The notes under the pieces were generated by a model that was not told the DNA's origin, searched no databases, and was given only the letters and a program-made list of their open reading frames with translations. DNA of 64,000 bases from Ascochyta rabiei (Eukaryota; Ascomycota; Dothideomycetes; Pleosporales; Didymellaceae): contig NC_082426.1 of the NCBI RefSeq assembly GCF_004011695.2, forward strand, positions 496,001-560,000. The letters run 5' to 3'. Positions 1 through 12,436 of the stretch are shown here, one piece after another. Each line of letters opens with the position of its first letter. Position 1 is the first letter of the stretch. A program made the translations under genes and the position numbers.

Positions 1-799
1 GACTACACTACTATTCTTTATTATTAGAGTCTAAATTAGATAAGCTATTATATATTTTATATTATAGTCTTTTATACTATATAAGAGGTTAAGAGTAGAT
101 TTTAATACTTAGAAAATTGTAATTAGTAGGTGCTCTTCCCTTACCTACTAGAATAGGGGTACTTAAATTCTTAGCAGTATTACTTTGTCTGCTCTATAGA
201 AACATATCCTTATAGTTTTAATTCTAGGTATCTTCTCTCTATACCTTTATAAGTCCCTTCTTTTCTAACTAAATATCCTCTAGTAAACGCTTATAGAACT
301 TCTTTATTCTCTACTCTAGTACTGTATATAGCATGCTAGTTCTGTTAAGGTCTTTAAGTAAATAGGTACCCCTATCTAGCTGTATTCTGTTAAGTAACAC
401 TTAGTTTAGCCTAAGCTACTTCTTTCTTAACTTCTTATCTCTAGACATGTTAATTTGTCCTACTAAGTCCTACAGTAGAACTAGGTCTCTAGAGTTAATC
501 TACTTATGCTAAACTTTGTTGTTATTATCCTAATATTCCTTTTTTAACGCTCTTAGTTAATTAGTTGTACTAACTATATCTTTTAGGAACTAATCCTAGA
601 GGTCTAACTATATAGCTCTAATTATAAGTAGTTAAGCTCTATTTTTAACCTTCTAGAATAGCAGTGTTTGCTATATTAGTAGTAACAGTTTAATTAGAAG
701 AACTAGGTTCTAGCTAGTAATAAGTTAATATGCTAAGTATCCTATAGATTATATAGAGACCCTCTTAGCTAAGAGCACTATTAGGAGGCTATCTACCTA

Positions 800-1450
800 T
801 AACCCTTTAAGCTTTATAAGTGCGTTAATAATAGGGTTATATCTACCCTCTACTTTTCTTATTACTTAAGGGTTATGTATAGATGCCTATACCCTTTTAA
901 TCCTATAGATTAAAGTAAGCCTCTTAACTACTTTAGTAAAGTCTAGCCTGCTGTTAACTATAAGTCTTCTTATAGTACTCTACCTATAGATAATGCCTTT
1001 ATATAAAAACTTTACTACTATTAATAACTTGTTATTATAAAGCGCCCTTACCTCTATCTACCTACTTAACTATTCTCTAGCTATAACTAGGTACTAGAAG
1101 CCTCTACTTATTAGTATATATATAATATTAATAGTAACTAACTCCTATAGCGTATAGGAGTAGGTACTAGTTAGTATATCCTTTATAATCTTAGTTACTC
1201 TAAGTTAGCACTTCTTATATATAGAGATTTTTCTCTTAATACTCCTATATATATTAAGCTAGTAGTATTATTAAGAGACTATAGAGAATACTGCGTTTAT
1301 ACCCCTATAACTAATAGTTTAGTAGATGTCCTATATAACTACAGTTTAAATATCTATATTATTAACTACACGCCTAATAGCAATATTCCTTAATATTTTT
1401 TAGAATAAGTGGCTGTCTCTCTTAAAGAAGTTTATAGCTCTCTTCTTCTA
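800..1450 (-). pseudogene. gypsy integrase remnant (element A)
   Basis: Read on the minus strand through stops, the translation follows a fungal gypsy integrase: an N-terminal segment near 1,300-1,440 resembling the HHCC zinc-binding region, then a core near 840-1,150. In the core the positions of the D,D,E catalytic triad can be followed. The glutamate survives (codon at 848-850), while both aspartate positions read as asparagine, a GAC/GAT to AAC/AAT change of RIP type. The spacing and surrounding hydrophobic pattern match the family. The gene is non-functional. Confidence 0.65.
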
Positions 1451-1665
1451 CGCCCTACACTCTTTCCTACTTAACCTAATTAGGGTCTTTAGGGAGTGTA
1501 GAAAAACAGTAATATCCTCTAATTCCTAAGAGTATTTCTGTCTTAGAATCTAGGGAGTCCTTATATTAGCCTAGTTACCTAACACTACGTTTACTATTAG
1601 GTTTTTAACAAACTCTTTAATATTAGATTTAGGTTTATCTAGGTTCTCCTACCTCTCTAGCTTTA

Positions 1666-2100
1666 GGTATCTTAATAGTGCGTCTATAACTACGTTCTTC
1701 TTTCCTAGTACATAGCGTATTTTAAAGTCCTAGAGTAAAATTATAGTAAGCTACCTATTTATAACTAAGCCTAGAAGATCTAACAATAACCTATTTAGCT
1801 AGGTAATTAATATTTAGGTATTAGTCTTAATAATAAAGTGTATACTATATAGCTACATCCTAAACTTCTTAAGTACCTAAATAACTACCTTATATTTAAG
1901 CTTTATTAAGTACTACCTACTTCCTACCTTAGACTAGATAGTGCTTTTAAACCTATAAAGGTGTTATTTTCTTTCTAGGCCTATTTGTTTAAGGTATGCT
2001 TCTGCGCCTTTATTACTTACATTAACTAAGAGGAACACTAAACTAGGATTTTTATAAGATATTGTTATAATCGTAGGTACGTTAATAATGTACTCCTTTA
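1666..2100 (-). pseudogene. gypsy RNase H remnant (element A)
   Basis: The minus strand encodes, across several stops, the C-terminal half of a Ty3/gypsy RNase H. There is a lysine-rich segment followed by VLKKFRMW-like residues near 1,855-1,912, an N-R-(stop)-L-x-x-I-x-L stretch corresponding to NRWLAYI, and the closing VLGKKNVVIDALLR segment near 1,666-1,710, which corresponds to the hallmark GKKNxVADALSR. It lies directly upstream of the integrase remnant in the pol order. Confidence 0.7.
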
Positions 2101-5100
2101 GGAGTAATATTAAGCTCTGTTCTGCGTTGCCCTATTGCTATACTGCGTTATTCGTTAATAACTAGAATAGTAGCTTTGCCTTTAAGGTAAATATAGGTAT
2201 TTAGATGTAGTAGTACACTACAATTCCTACAAATATCTAGACCTCCTTTAGGTTCTAACACTCTAGCTAATTTGTAATTTTGTTAACTTTCTTTTATGCT
2301 AGATATTGTCCTTCTACTAAAACTTTGTAGCTAACTACCCCTAATTAATTATGTCTCTAGTAGCATTTAAGTCCTAACACTATGCTGCTAGCTCTTTCTA
2401 CGTCTGTAAGGACCCTATCTAGTTACTAGATATGCTTAAGTATATATTGCCTAATACTAGGTAAAGCCTCCTTACTATTATAATCTGTCTTTAGACTACT
2501 ACTAGTAACGTTATTAAGGAAAGGAAGTGTATCTAGCTAGTAATCCTTAAGAATCTTTATTATAATTCTTTAGAAGACAGCTACTAAGTTAGTAGCCTCT
2601 TGAACTAGGGTATATAATTATAAAAGGCTAATTAGCATTATAACTACTATTATATCTCTGCTGTCTTTATACAGTATTATCTAGTTATAACTAGAAAAGA
2701 AGTCTATAAGTAATATAATCTTACAGCTAGTAAACCTCTTAGAGAACTTATCTATAGTTAGCAGGGTTCCTATATCTTAAATAGAGACCCTGTTTATATA
2801 TTAAGCATTATTAATAAACTAAAGTCTACTGTCTTTTTAAGACACTAAATACTATAGGTTTCTATATAAGCTGTTGCATTAGTTAAGTGTTTCTTATTCT
2901 AACCTATTGTTTAACATCTTAATAAGTTCTCCTTCTAGACTTCTTATAACAGGGAAGGTCTTAACCTACTAAGCTTTATGTAGGATTATTCTAATTTAGT
3001 ATAGAAGAGAAACCTCCTTCTAAATCTACCTAGATTTAGAAAAAGTAAAAGCTATAGCTACTTCTCTGTTTAGGATTATTTCCTTAAAGAGTGCTATCTC
3101 TGCTAGGAACAACGTATTAATAAACTTCTAATCTCTTATTCTCTAGGAAGTAAGCCTTTTTCCTCTTAGGAAAGGGGTATATTACCTTTTAAATAAGTAA
3201 TTAAAAGGCCTAATGTTATGTAGTCTTAAACTAAGTATTAGCTACTGTTGTTTATATGCAACTCTTTTCTAGTCTTTCTAACTAAGTCCTATAGGTTTAT
3301 TAGGTTATAGATTATTAATAGGTTAATCTTTTACCCCTACTTGTTTATAGAGTGTAGTAACTTCTTAGTTTTTAACTATATTATACAGACCTTCTATCCT
3401 TAATAATTATAAGTTTATTTAGAATAGTAAGATAAGGAAGTCCTTATCTACATGTACTTGCCTAGGGTCCCCTCCCTTAGAGATCTATTAGAGACTGCTA
3501 GCATTATTCTGTGTAAAGATAAAACTACTTAGGCCTTTTAAGATTTCTAAATCTATAGTTGTACGTAGGAAGTAGTAGTTTACTTCTGCTAAGTAACAGA
3601 ACTTTAGTATTATCAGGTCTTTACTAGTATTAGAACATCCTAGCCTATTTTAAGGAGTTCCTCTAACTTTTTCCTTATCCTAGTTATGCTTAACTAGGGT
3701 AGAGTAGTAAGGAGATAGGTCTAATACAATAAAGGTAGTGTTCTTTCTACTGTTATTAGACATAATATAGTATATAGTTCTTCTAAAGATGTTATATTAT
3801 ATAGCTAGTCTTACTAATAAGCACTATAGCATTCTAAGGATAACTAATCTTATTAGGTTCCTTATAAGTCTAAAGTGCGTTAAGGTTATAACTTCTCTAA
3901 TCTAGACTAGGATATTCTATAATATTCTAATAAATAGATCTATACTACTATTAGCTGTTATAACACCCTATTCTTTTTCTATTAGGTCTGCTATTTCTTT
4001 ATACACTATTCCTAGCGCTTAAGAAGTACTAAACCTTATTTAATTTATCTAAGCTCTAGTATTAAATAAACAGCTAACTGCATATAACCTAATGTAAGCC
4101 TAGCATGTTAGCAAATCCTAGTGCACTAGCTTCTCTAACCTAGTAGTTTCTATAGTTTTAGCTAGCTTATTTAGAGGATCTTTATTGTCCTATATATCTC
4201 TATATACTTCTACTTAATAGCTCCTATAAGTATTTCTTTCTAATCTAATATTTAAGTATTAAGCCCTGCTGTTTATAATTGCAGGGTAATTTTTACTAAA
4301 TTTAGCGCTAGTGCAGACCCTTATAATTTCTAGCTAATTAGCAGTTAACTAGTAAGACCTGTTGACTCCTAATTAGTTAGAACCCCTAGCCCCTAGGGTT
4401 ACTACGTTAACGCTTCTGCTAACTATTAGGTTAGAGTCTAACTCCTTTATAAGCTTCTAGAACATTACTTAGATATAACTCTAGGAGACTAAGTCTCTAA
4501 CAGTAATCCCTTATACTTCTTAACAAAGAATTGCAGTTAGAATCTTGTTTTTAGATAGTTTAAGTAGGTCTGCTATTCTATTGTTTAAGCTAGTTATTAA
4601 ATACTTCCTCTTTTGCTAACTTAATAGTAGAATAGTTTCTAATACTATTTTTTATAATAGTAATTTAATAATAGCATATAGCTAACTATAAGGTTAACTA
4701 GCAAAAGGTATTATTTACTTACCCCCTATTAGTAAAGGGATTAACCCTAACAAGTCTTTAATATCTGCTACTAACTTATCTCTAGCATCCTTATATACTT
4801 GTTTAATAGTAGCTTATTAAAATATTAATAGTCTTTCTTTCCTAACTACAGCTTTCTAAGCTCTTTCTAGGATAGTATTAACTTAGCGGTTACGTGCCTT
4901 ATCTAACCTAGTTACTACGTTTAAGAAGAAGCTATCTTTAACGTTATATGCCCCTAGTATAATATCCCTATTATTAATGTAATTAAGACTATAAACTTTG
5001 TAATAGTTATTGTTAAGGATTTAGAAGTTCTAAAAAGAGTGTAATAACTTATAGTATAGCTTATAATAATCTATTATAGTTAGTGCGCTAACACTTCTAA

Positions 5101-6766
5101 TAACTTTTCCCTATATATCTAGGCCTAGCCTAGATCTATATATTACCCCTCTAGGCCTTAAGTCTACACCTTTAAATAGGTTAGGCTTAACTACAGAGGC
5201 TAGCTAGTCTAAGACATCTTATAAAACTTTAAAGTACTCTTAAATCTTCTGTTTTAAATAATTAAGTTAATAGGTAGGTTGGACAGATCCTTAGATAGGT
5301 TTAATTTAATAGTAAGTAGGGCTAAAATAGTATCTACGTTAACTATCTTAGTTAAGTTAGAAACTGCACTACCCTATATAGGTAAGTGCTCTATACAACT
5401 TACACTTATAAGCTTAGTAGTTTAGCTTCTTATATATATTATAAGAGTTACTATACTCTCTTTCTTAGAAGTAGTTTACTCCTTATCTTAGGTTAACGTT
5501 CCTAGGTGCGTTAGTAATGTAAGAGCTATTGTTCCTTTCCTAGGTAGCACTAGCTCTAGTTACTTAAGAAATAAAGTAAGTGTAATTAGTAGGAGACTAA
5601 AGGATTTCTCTTATCTAATTGTTAGAGTTTATAAGGGTGCTAACTTCTACTAGGGATAGCTTCTATCTGCCTATTGCCTAGACAAGCTCTTTAACGTCTT
5701 TATTAACACTAGGAGGTAGAGGTGTTTTACTCTTACTACCCTAACTAGCTAGTTAATCCTTAGCCTAGGTAACAATAGACTTAGCGTTAATTAGCTCTTT
5801 AGTACTGTTTATAAGGCGCTAGGTTTCCTTAGTATATTTATTATCCCTTCTAAGCGCAGAGTTCTTTAAGCCTTAGCGCTACTTATACACCCTTTTTATA
5901 AAATTATAGATATTACTAAGTATAAATGAAGATTAATCCTTTATATCTAGCCTGTTTTGCATATTAAAGAGGACAAGGTCTTTTTTAACCTTTAGCAGTC
6001 CTAAGAAGAAGTAGTATCCTTTCTTAGAGGTTAGAATTTAATTATTCTTCTAATATATATTACTATATACTATAAAGTTAGTATAGCAGTATAATAGTCT
6101 AGGGAAGACTTAAGAGGTTTTATTAATATAGGCTTTAAGGAACGCTTAATTACCTATGCGTTAAGCAGTGTCTTAGTCTTTCTAGTAATCCTTTATAGTA
6201 ATCTAAAGCTTAACCTAATTGTCTAAAGTGTATAGTCTTAGGCGTTTAATAAACCTCCTATAGTAATTATAGCAGTAGTTAGAGAGAACCCTAACCTTCT
6301 ACTTATTACTTAACCCTCTGTTTTCTGCTATATAGTTATAGTTATTAAGAAACTCTATAACCTCCTTTCTATTAAAGGATAGTTAGATAGACCTTCCCCT
6401 TATTAGAATAATAACCTAATAGCTGTTTTCTGTTAGAGAAGACAGTGTCTCTATAGAGTCTAAAGGGTTATCTATAGTAGTATACATTAATCCTTAGTAG
6501 TCTATTATATTAAGTAGATAATAGTTTCTTATAATTAAAGTAATCTTAATTACTCTGTCTGTAGGAGCAGCTTAGTACCTGTCTTTTATATTCCTCTAGC
6601 CCTAAGAAACAGGGCTAAGTAGAACTATGCGGATAATATATATAACAAGTATTAGAAATTAGACTAAGATAGTCCCTTAGCTAAGGCTTTTCTAGGTTAA
6701 CTAGATGCCCACCTTTTTTCGAGCTTATTTTTCTTATTTTCTAAATAATAGGTCTGATAGTATCAT

Positions 6767-6972
6767 CCTAGTCCAGAATTAACAGGATAATTCCTAGGCC
6801 GTGCCCTAGCCTTTAGAGTAGCAGATATTTAGATAATAACGTCCTAGTCCAGAATTAACAGGATAATTCCTAGGCTGTGCCCTAGCCTTTAGAGTAGCAG
6901 ATATTTAGATAATAACGTCCTAGTCTAGAATTAACAGGATAATTCCTAAACTATACCCTAGCCTTTAGAGTA
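6767..6972. repeat. 76-bp tandem repeat, about 2.7 copies
   Basis: Copies begin at 6,767, 6,843 and 6,919 with a constant 76-bp period; the third is cut short near 6,972. Compared with copy 1, copies 2 and 3 differ mainly by transitions, for example GGCCGTG in copy 1, GGCTGTG in copy 2 and AACTATA in copy 3. Copies 1 and 2 keep more G and C than the surroundings. The repeat lies where remnants A and B meet and could be part of an LTR or untranslated region of one of them. Confidence 0.85.
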
Positions 6973-7719
6973 GCAGAATTTTAGTGTTACCTGCTATACT
7001 ATACCCCCTAGTTAGGTTACTATTTTATTCTAGTATAAGTATTAAAGTATCTTATTAGCAGGCACATTAGAAGGGATACTTATTATTATTATTATTAAGG
7101 GTTAGAGAGGTAGGTAATACAGTAATTAAATACTATAAGTAAGTGTTTCTAGTTATTATTGTAGGTGTCCTACCTTAACAGTTTCTGTTAAGGTCTCTTA
7201 TACCCTTCTGCCGGTTAGATTACGTACACTAGCTAAGCATTCTAGTTCTTACTAAGGCAGTTACTGTGTGCACCGGCATAGTATCTGTGCTAATTCTTCC
7301 CTAAGGTCCTTCGTGCTCTAAAGTGTCCTAACATTAGGTTATTGTAACATTCTTTAATTACTTACACCTTATCTTCTAGCCTTATAAGTAAGATGCGCTT
7401 CTCCTTAGCTATATTATCTTTTTCTAGGTTATTTTATCCTATTTTAATATTACTTAACTCTTTTTTAGTGCTAGAGAGTTTATCTATGTTGTCTAAGTCT
7501 GTTATTAGCTCTGTGTAACTGTTCTCTCTTAATTCTTCTCTTTTAAGATCTCTTATGTGCTTTCTTTCTTTTACGGTTAAACAAAGGGTTATAGCTACTA
7601 CTAGGGGAGTATTAGGGTTCCTTCTAGTTAGGATCTTCTACAGTAGTTGTATAAAAGCCTTATTATACTTTTATAAGAGGTCTTATACCTCTCTTATATA
7701 ATTAGAACGCTATAAGGGT

Positions 7720-8110
7720 CTATCTATAGGGTTTATAGACCCTAGGTAATAAGTAATTATAAAGTTAAACTTAGATAACACTAAGTATACCCTTACTTAC
7801 TAATAGCTAAGAACCTTTGTCTCTATAAACTATTTTAGGTTTTAGTAATCTATTAAGATCTTAAAGAAGGTACTGTCTAAGTATCTCTGCTAATGTTATA
7901 GGCTATACATTATTATAAGAAGTTTCTAGTTATAAGTATTATAGTTCTACTTAGCTTAGATTAACTTCTTTAAATAGAAGTCTACAGGCCTCTATTTGGC
8001 CAGCTTCCCCTCCCTAGGGACTAGTTAACTAAGGAATCCTAAGATAGCGCCTCTAGAGACATCTACTTCTATTCTAGTCTGTCTCTTAGGTATAAAATAA
8101 ACTAAGATAG
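7720..8110 (-). pseudogene. gypsy RNase H remnant (element B)
   Basis: Downstream of the RT in the reading direction, the minus strand shows a DVSRGAILG-like motif near 8,040 (family TDASDxAxG), then a VDFYLKKL-like segment (family VAFYSRKL), and near 7,801-7,880 the ILIDYxNLKxFIETK segment corresponding to the family's TDHKNLxYFxTTK. The terminal GSINPIDRPL near 7,722-7,760 replaces GKxNxxADALSR. The segments are interrupted by stops. Confidence 0.7.
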
Positions 8111-8469
8111 GTACGTTAATAAATAAGTCCTTTATGTTCTAGAAAGCTTATAGAGATTCTTTGCTTAGATTAAGAGGCTAACTCTCCTTCTTCCTTATTA
8201 CTTAACTAGATTTGGCTAAATTTAGCCCTTTCTAGGTTAATTAGGTTAATAGCAAGGCTGATTTAGAAAACCCTATAATAAACCTCTAATAGTAGTTTAT
8301 AAAGCCTATAAATACTTAGATATTATAAACTATGCGCAGGATTAGCTATTCTTAGACTGTTTTAACCCTATCTAGGTTAATACTTACCCCTTTAGGTAAG
8401 ACTATATACCTAAGGTACTTTATACGTTAATAGTGCTATTTATACTTATCTAGGCGCATATAGAGGTTT

Positions 8470-8910
8470 GCTTTACAAAGCCTCTCTAAGACCTTCTTAA
8501 CGTGTTTAATATAGTCTTCCTCTGTCTTACAGTATACTAATATATTGTCTAGATACATAATATAAGTTATATTAACTAGTCCTATTAGTGCCTTGTTTAT
8601 ATAGGCCTATAATTAGATAGAAATATTTATAAGTCTAAACAGCATTACTGTGTACTTAAAATGTCTATACCTAGTTTAAAAAGTAGTCTTCTACTTATCC
8701 TCTTTCTTAATTTAGATATAGTAATATACCTTATATACATCTAATTTAGTATAGAACTTAGCTTACGCTAGTTATTCTAGTAACTCTATAATTAGTAGTA
8801 ATAGATAGTAGTTTTTAACTATTATCTTATTTAGACCTCTAAAGTCTACACACAGTTATAGGTTACTGTCTTTCTTCTTTAAAAAGAGAATAGGCGCTTC
8901 TACTAGCGAC
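8470..8910 (-). pseudogene. gypsy reverse transcriptase remnant (element B)
   Basis: Minus-strand translation shows an APILFLKKKD-like start near 8,870-8,905 (family SPVLFVKKKDG), then a VDFRGLNKI segment, and the polymerase motif Y-L-D-N at 8,544-8,555 where the family has Y-x-D-D. The change from D to N is one G-to-A transition. It is followed by ILVYCKTEEDYIKHV and KVLERL-like residues, as in fungal Ty3/gypsy RT. Several in-frame stops make it inactive. Of all the domains in the AT-rich block this one is the easiest to recognise. Confidence 0.85.
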
Positions 8911-9784
8911 CTTTAGTGTTGTATCTAGCTATATTATAGATATTCTACTAGATACTTTCTAAGTATCTCTAATTCTATTGTAGATAGCCTGTATAACAGT
9001 TAGTAGAGGGAAGTAGCTCCTTCTATAATATTAATTACTAGGTTATGCTCTCTATACTCTAGTAGGACCTAAGTATTATCTTCTAATCCTAAGTACGCAT
9101 AATTGCGATACACTTCTAGAATTAGGCCTCTTTTAGCAGATATTAGGTTATATATACCTACTAAGTTTACTATACATATATAAATATCTACTAAGAGACT
9201 TCTTATAGTGCGTTTAAACTCTTTAGCATCTTCTAACACTATTTTCTCTAGTTTAGGAGAGTTTCTATACTTCTTCCCTTAGAAGAGCATACGCTAGCTT
9301 AAATAGCTTAGCTTAGCGTTTATCTAGTTAATCTAGGGTAATCTAAGGTATATCTTATACCTTTATAGTTCTATAACTATAAAAGGTATCTATTAGACCT
9401 CCTATCTTCTATAGAAGTTAATAATAGATACTTCTGCTGTAGTTACTCTATAGATAGATAATTCTACTCTACCTACACCTTTAGCTACTATTTTATTTAA
9501 TAGTATAACCTCTAGATCCTGCTCCTTTGCTAGGAGAACTGAAATTAAGTTTAGTTATAACCTTCTATCTATTAAGGCTTCTATATTCTCTGTATTATCT
9601 ATAGATACTTTAACTATAGGTAGGTATATATGTTCTAGGTATACTACCTTATAAAGAGAGATATTCTTCTTCTTCTCTTTAGATAATTTAATATAGGCTA
9701 TAAGAGAGGAGATTAGGTCTTAGGCCCCTTATCTTTTCCTAACTTATCTAGAGTAGGGTCTTTCTAGTTTAACTTTAGCTTTAG

Positions 9785-9826
9785 GTAGTTAGGGTAGTAG
9801 TAACTAGTTTCTCTATACTTAAGGCA
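9785..9826 (-). pseudogene. gag CCHC zinc-knuckle remnant (element B)
   Basis: In one minus-strand frame the residues C-x2-Y-x4-Y-x4-Y appear with exactly the spacing of a retroviral-type zinc knuckle, C-x2-C-x4-H-x4-C. Only the first cysteine survives. Each other ligand reads as tyrosine, which a single transition makes from Cys (TGY to TAY) or His (CAY to TAY). The position, upstream of RT and RNase H, fits gag. The motif is short, so confidence is moderate. Confidence 0.55.
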
Positions 9827-12036
9827 CGCGTTTTAGCCCTTATATAGCCTATCTTAGCCCTTTTTACCCTTTACTAGCTCCTTACAGAACTTCTTAAACC
9901 TAAACAACTTTTTTAGGGTTTTTATATTCCTCTATAACCTAGAGTTACTAAATTAGTGCTTCTATAGTCCTTTGTTAGTTATCTTACCTTTAGCTAGAGT
10001 CTTCTTAGGTAGCTGTTAGCTATAATAACCTAGTCTCTAGTTAATAATATTAGCTTGTTTCTCTACTTTTAGGATTGTATCCCTTTATTTGTAGAGGATT
10101 AGAAACAAATCTTTTTATATGCTAGGTAGCAGTACAGTAATATATTCTAGAACTTAGAGCTCTAGCGTATGTAAGTTGCCTAGTTCCTTCTATAGTAGAC
10201 ATATAAAATCTAGCAGATCTATAGGGAACTAAGATTTCTACTACTTATATTACTTTAAGGATTTATACGCTGCTTACTTACGTTTAGCTAGCGTTCCTAG
10301 AGCATCTAGTATAATTTTTTTTAGCTCTTACTATGTTAGTTTCTAGGTTAGCTAATTATAGTAGTTAGTTGTGTAGTAGGCCTACTTTAACGTCTTTAGG
10401 TTCTCTAAGAGGTACCTTACGCTAAAGTTAATCTTTTATTCCTCTATAAGGAAACTAACTAGGGATTAGAGGAAGTATCTCTTATAATCTCTCTTCTAAT
10501 AGTTATATTTAGTATAGTTACGCTTTAGGTACTTCTATAGGGGTTTAGGTTATAAAAGATTTATAGATAGAGAAGATTATAGTTTCTCTACTTCTTCTAG
10601 TACTTTTTAGAAGGATAGGATTATTACTAGATCTCCTTTATTGTATTTACGTCTAAGTTTATAAAAAGAGAAAAGTTCCTCTTAGTCTTTTATCTCTTAC
10701 AACTATTTACGTAAGTTTTCTAACTCCTATTGTTAATTACCTACTTCTAGGCTATTCTGACCCTCTCTAGCTAAAGCTGCCCTGCGGATATAAATTCTAG
10801 GGTAAGGTGTACTACCTAGAGGACCTACAGATCCTCTTAAGGCACTATAGATACTTAATGTCTATTAAGGTATCTTCTTATCTATAGAGGGAGGTGTTAC
10901 CTTACGCTCTACTAGCTCTCCTATAGGTAGCTTGTCTTAGTCCCTCTCTAAAGACAGTAAGCCTAGATAATTTAGTTTAAGACTTATAGTAGCTTAGGTC
11001 TATCTTTAATTATAATATAAGAGTAATTAGAATATAAAGAGTATACAAAGTAATTATAAAAGAGAATAGAGTTAAAGAGGATAGTAGGTGTATTAAGGTA
11101 CGTAGTGTGTAGTAATAAGACTAATTGCTAGAGTATTAGTAATTACCTCTAACACCTTTATATAGTCTAGGCTAACTAACCCTATAGTAGCTTGCTAAGA
11201 CTAGTAGAGGTACCTCTAGGCCTAGCGCCTAACAGCTATACTCTAAGCCTTCTAGTAGTAGATTAATCTAGTAACTTCTGTTAGATATTATATACTCTAC
11301 CTAGATCTTACTAAATTACTATAAAATACATGTACTAATTATCTAGAAGCCTATTTTAAAGAAGAGCTTACCTAACTGTCTATATTCCTTTTGTTTATAC
11401 TACGCTAATAAGTTTAAAAGAACACAATTTAAGCATACTCTTTTCTAATCGACTTCTAGCACACTTCTCTTATAATTAGACTACAGCAACTTACTATCTA
11501 TAATAATAATACTACTTCTTAGATACAGACTTATATTTAGATAATTTAGTATTAGACACTATATCTATAACAGCTTCTAACCTAAGAAGTAACTATACTT
11601 TACTTAAGTTATTATAGTTACTAGAAAACCACACTATAGATAATAGAAGCACTATCTCTATCTACACTAATAATAACATAGAGACCTTAGGTAATAATAG
11701 AGCTCTCTCTATCTACAGCTATAACAATTTAGAAGCCTTAGACAACAATTCTTAGTAACATTCTAGTAGTTCTAACTATAATAACAATATTAACTTCTCT
11801 AGATTTAATAACGTTAACTTATCTTTTACTAGCTAGAGTAATAATATTAATTACTATAAGTAAATACCTACCTAGGATAACTTCTACCTAATTAGACTAT
11901 ATCTATAAAAGCCCTAGCTTTGTTATGTAATATATTAAGCTAGTCTCCTACAGCTTTAGTAGGTTCTTACACTCTTAATCTACTACAACGTAGCTAGTCC
12001 TACATTAAGAAAACAAGTAATAGGCTACCTAATACC

Positions 12037-12090
12037 CCTCTACTAAATAGTTTCTCTCTACTAAACAGTTTCTCTCTACTAAACAGTTTT
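12037..12090. repeat. 18-bp tandem repeat, three copies
   Basis: Three consecutive units of the form CTCTACTAAAYAGTTTCT occur here. The first unit reads ATAG where the other two read ACAG, one transition. The repeat lies in the AT-rich block beyond element B, and no function is apparent. Confidence 0.7.
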
Positions 12091-12436
12091 CTTAACTAAA
12101 GTATTCCTTTCTGTTTAAGAATAAATCTCTACTATCCCTTTATATAAGCTCTAAACAGGCTATAGAATAGTTTTTACATTACAGGATTTATATAGCAGAA
12201 AAAATCTTAGAGGTTATTTTTTTATAAAAGGATTAGAGAAGACCTATATAACATAACTAAAGGTATATACCTTAATTCTACTCTAATTACTATAAGGTTA
12301 TTATAGGCAGTTTCTATATCTTCTTTTTCTTTATTTTTCTTTTACTCTTACTTAAAATCTATTAGTATTAGGCTCTTATAGACACCTATACACAGACTTT
12401 AGCTTAAGAGACTTTACTATTTATAAGAAGAGGCAC

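Larger units (their letters stand above)
1..6720 (-). mobile_element. RIP-degraded Ty3/gypsy LTR retrotransposon remnant A
   Basis: This AT-rich stretch has no open frame, but minus-strand translation through stops recovers the order expected of a Ty3/gypsy pol: RNase H at about 1,666-2,100, then integrase at about 800-1,450. The gag and reverse transcriptase parts should lie at higher coordinates, but I could not read them convincingly. Stop codons are mainly TAG and TAA where W, Q or R would be expected, as RIP (C to T in CpA) produces. No LTRs or target-site duplications were located, so both ends are approximate and the left end may lie outside the window. The element is certainly dead. 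Some of 2,100-6,720 could belong to further elements that I cannot separate. Confidence 0.7.
6720..12000 (-). mobile_element. RIP-degraded Ty3/gypsy LTR retrotransposon remnant B
   Basis: A second degraded gypsy-type polyprotein lies on the minus strand. A gag zinc-knuckle remnant sits at 9,785-9,826, reverse transcriptase at 8,470-8,910, the linker resembling FLGFANFYRRFI at 8,260-8,320, and RNase H at 7,720-8,110. This is the order gag, RT, RNase H read from high to low coordinates. No clear integrase follows RNase H before about 6.7 kb, so this copy may be truncated, interrupted by element A, or its integrase may be too eroded to see. A short TTA microsatellite lies near 7,080-7,097. LTRs were not found and the limits are estimates. 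Confidence 0.7.
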
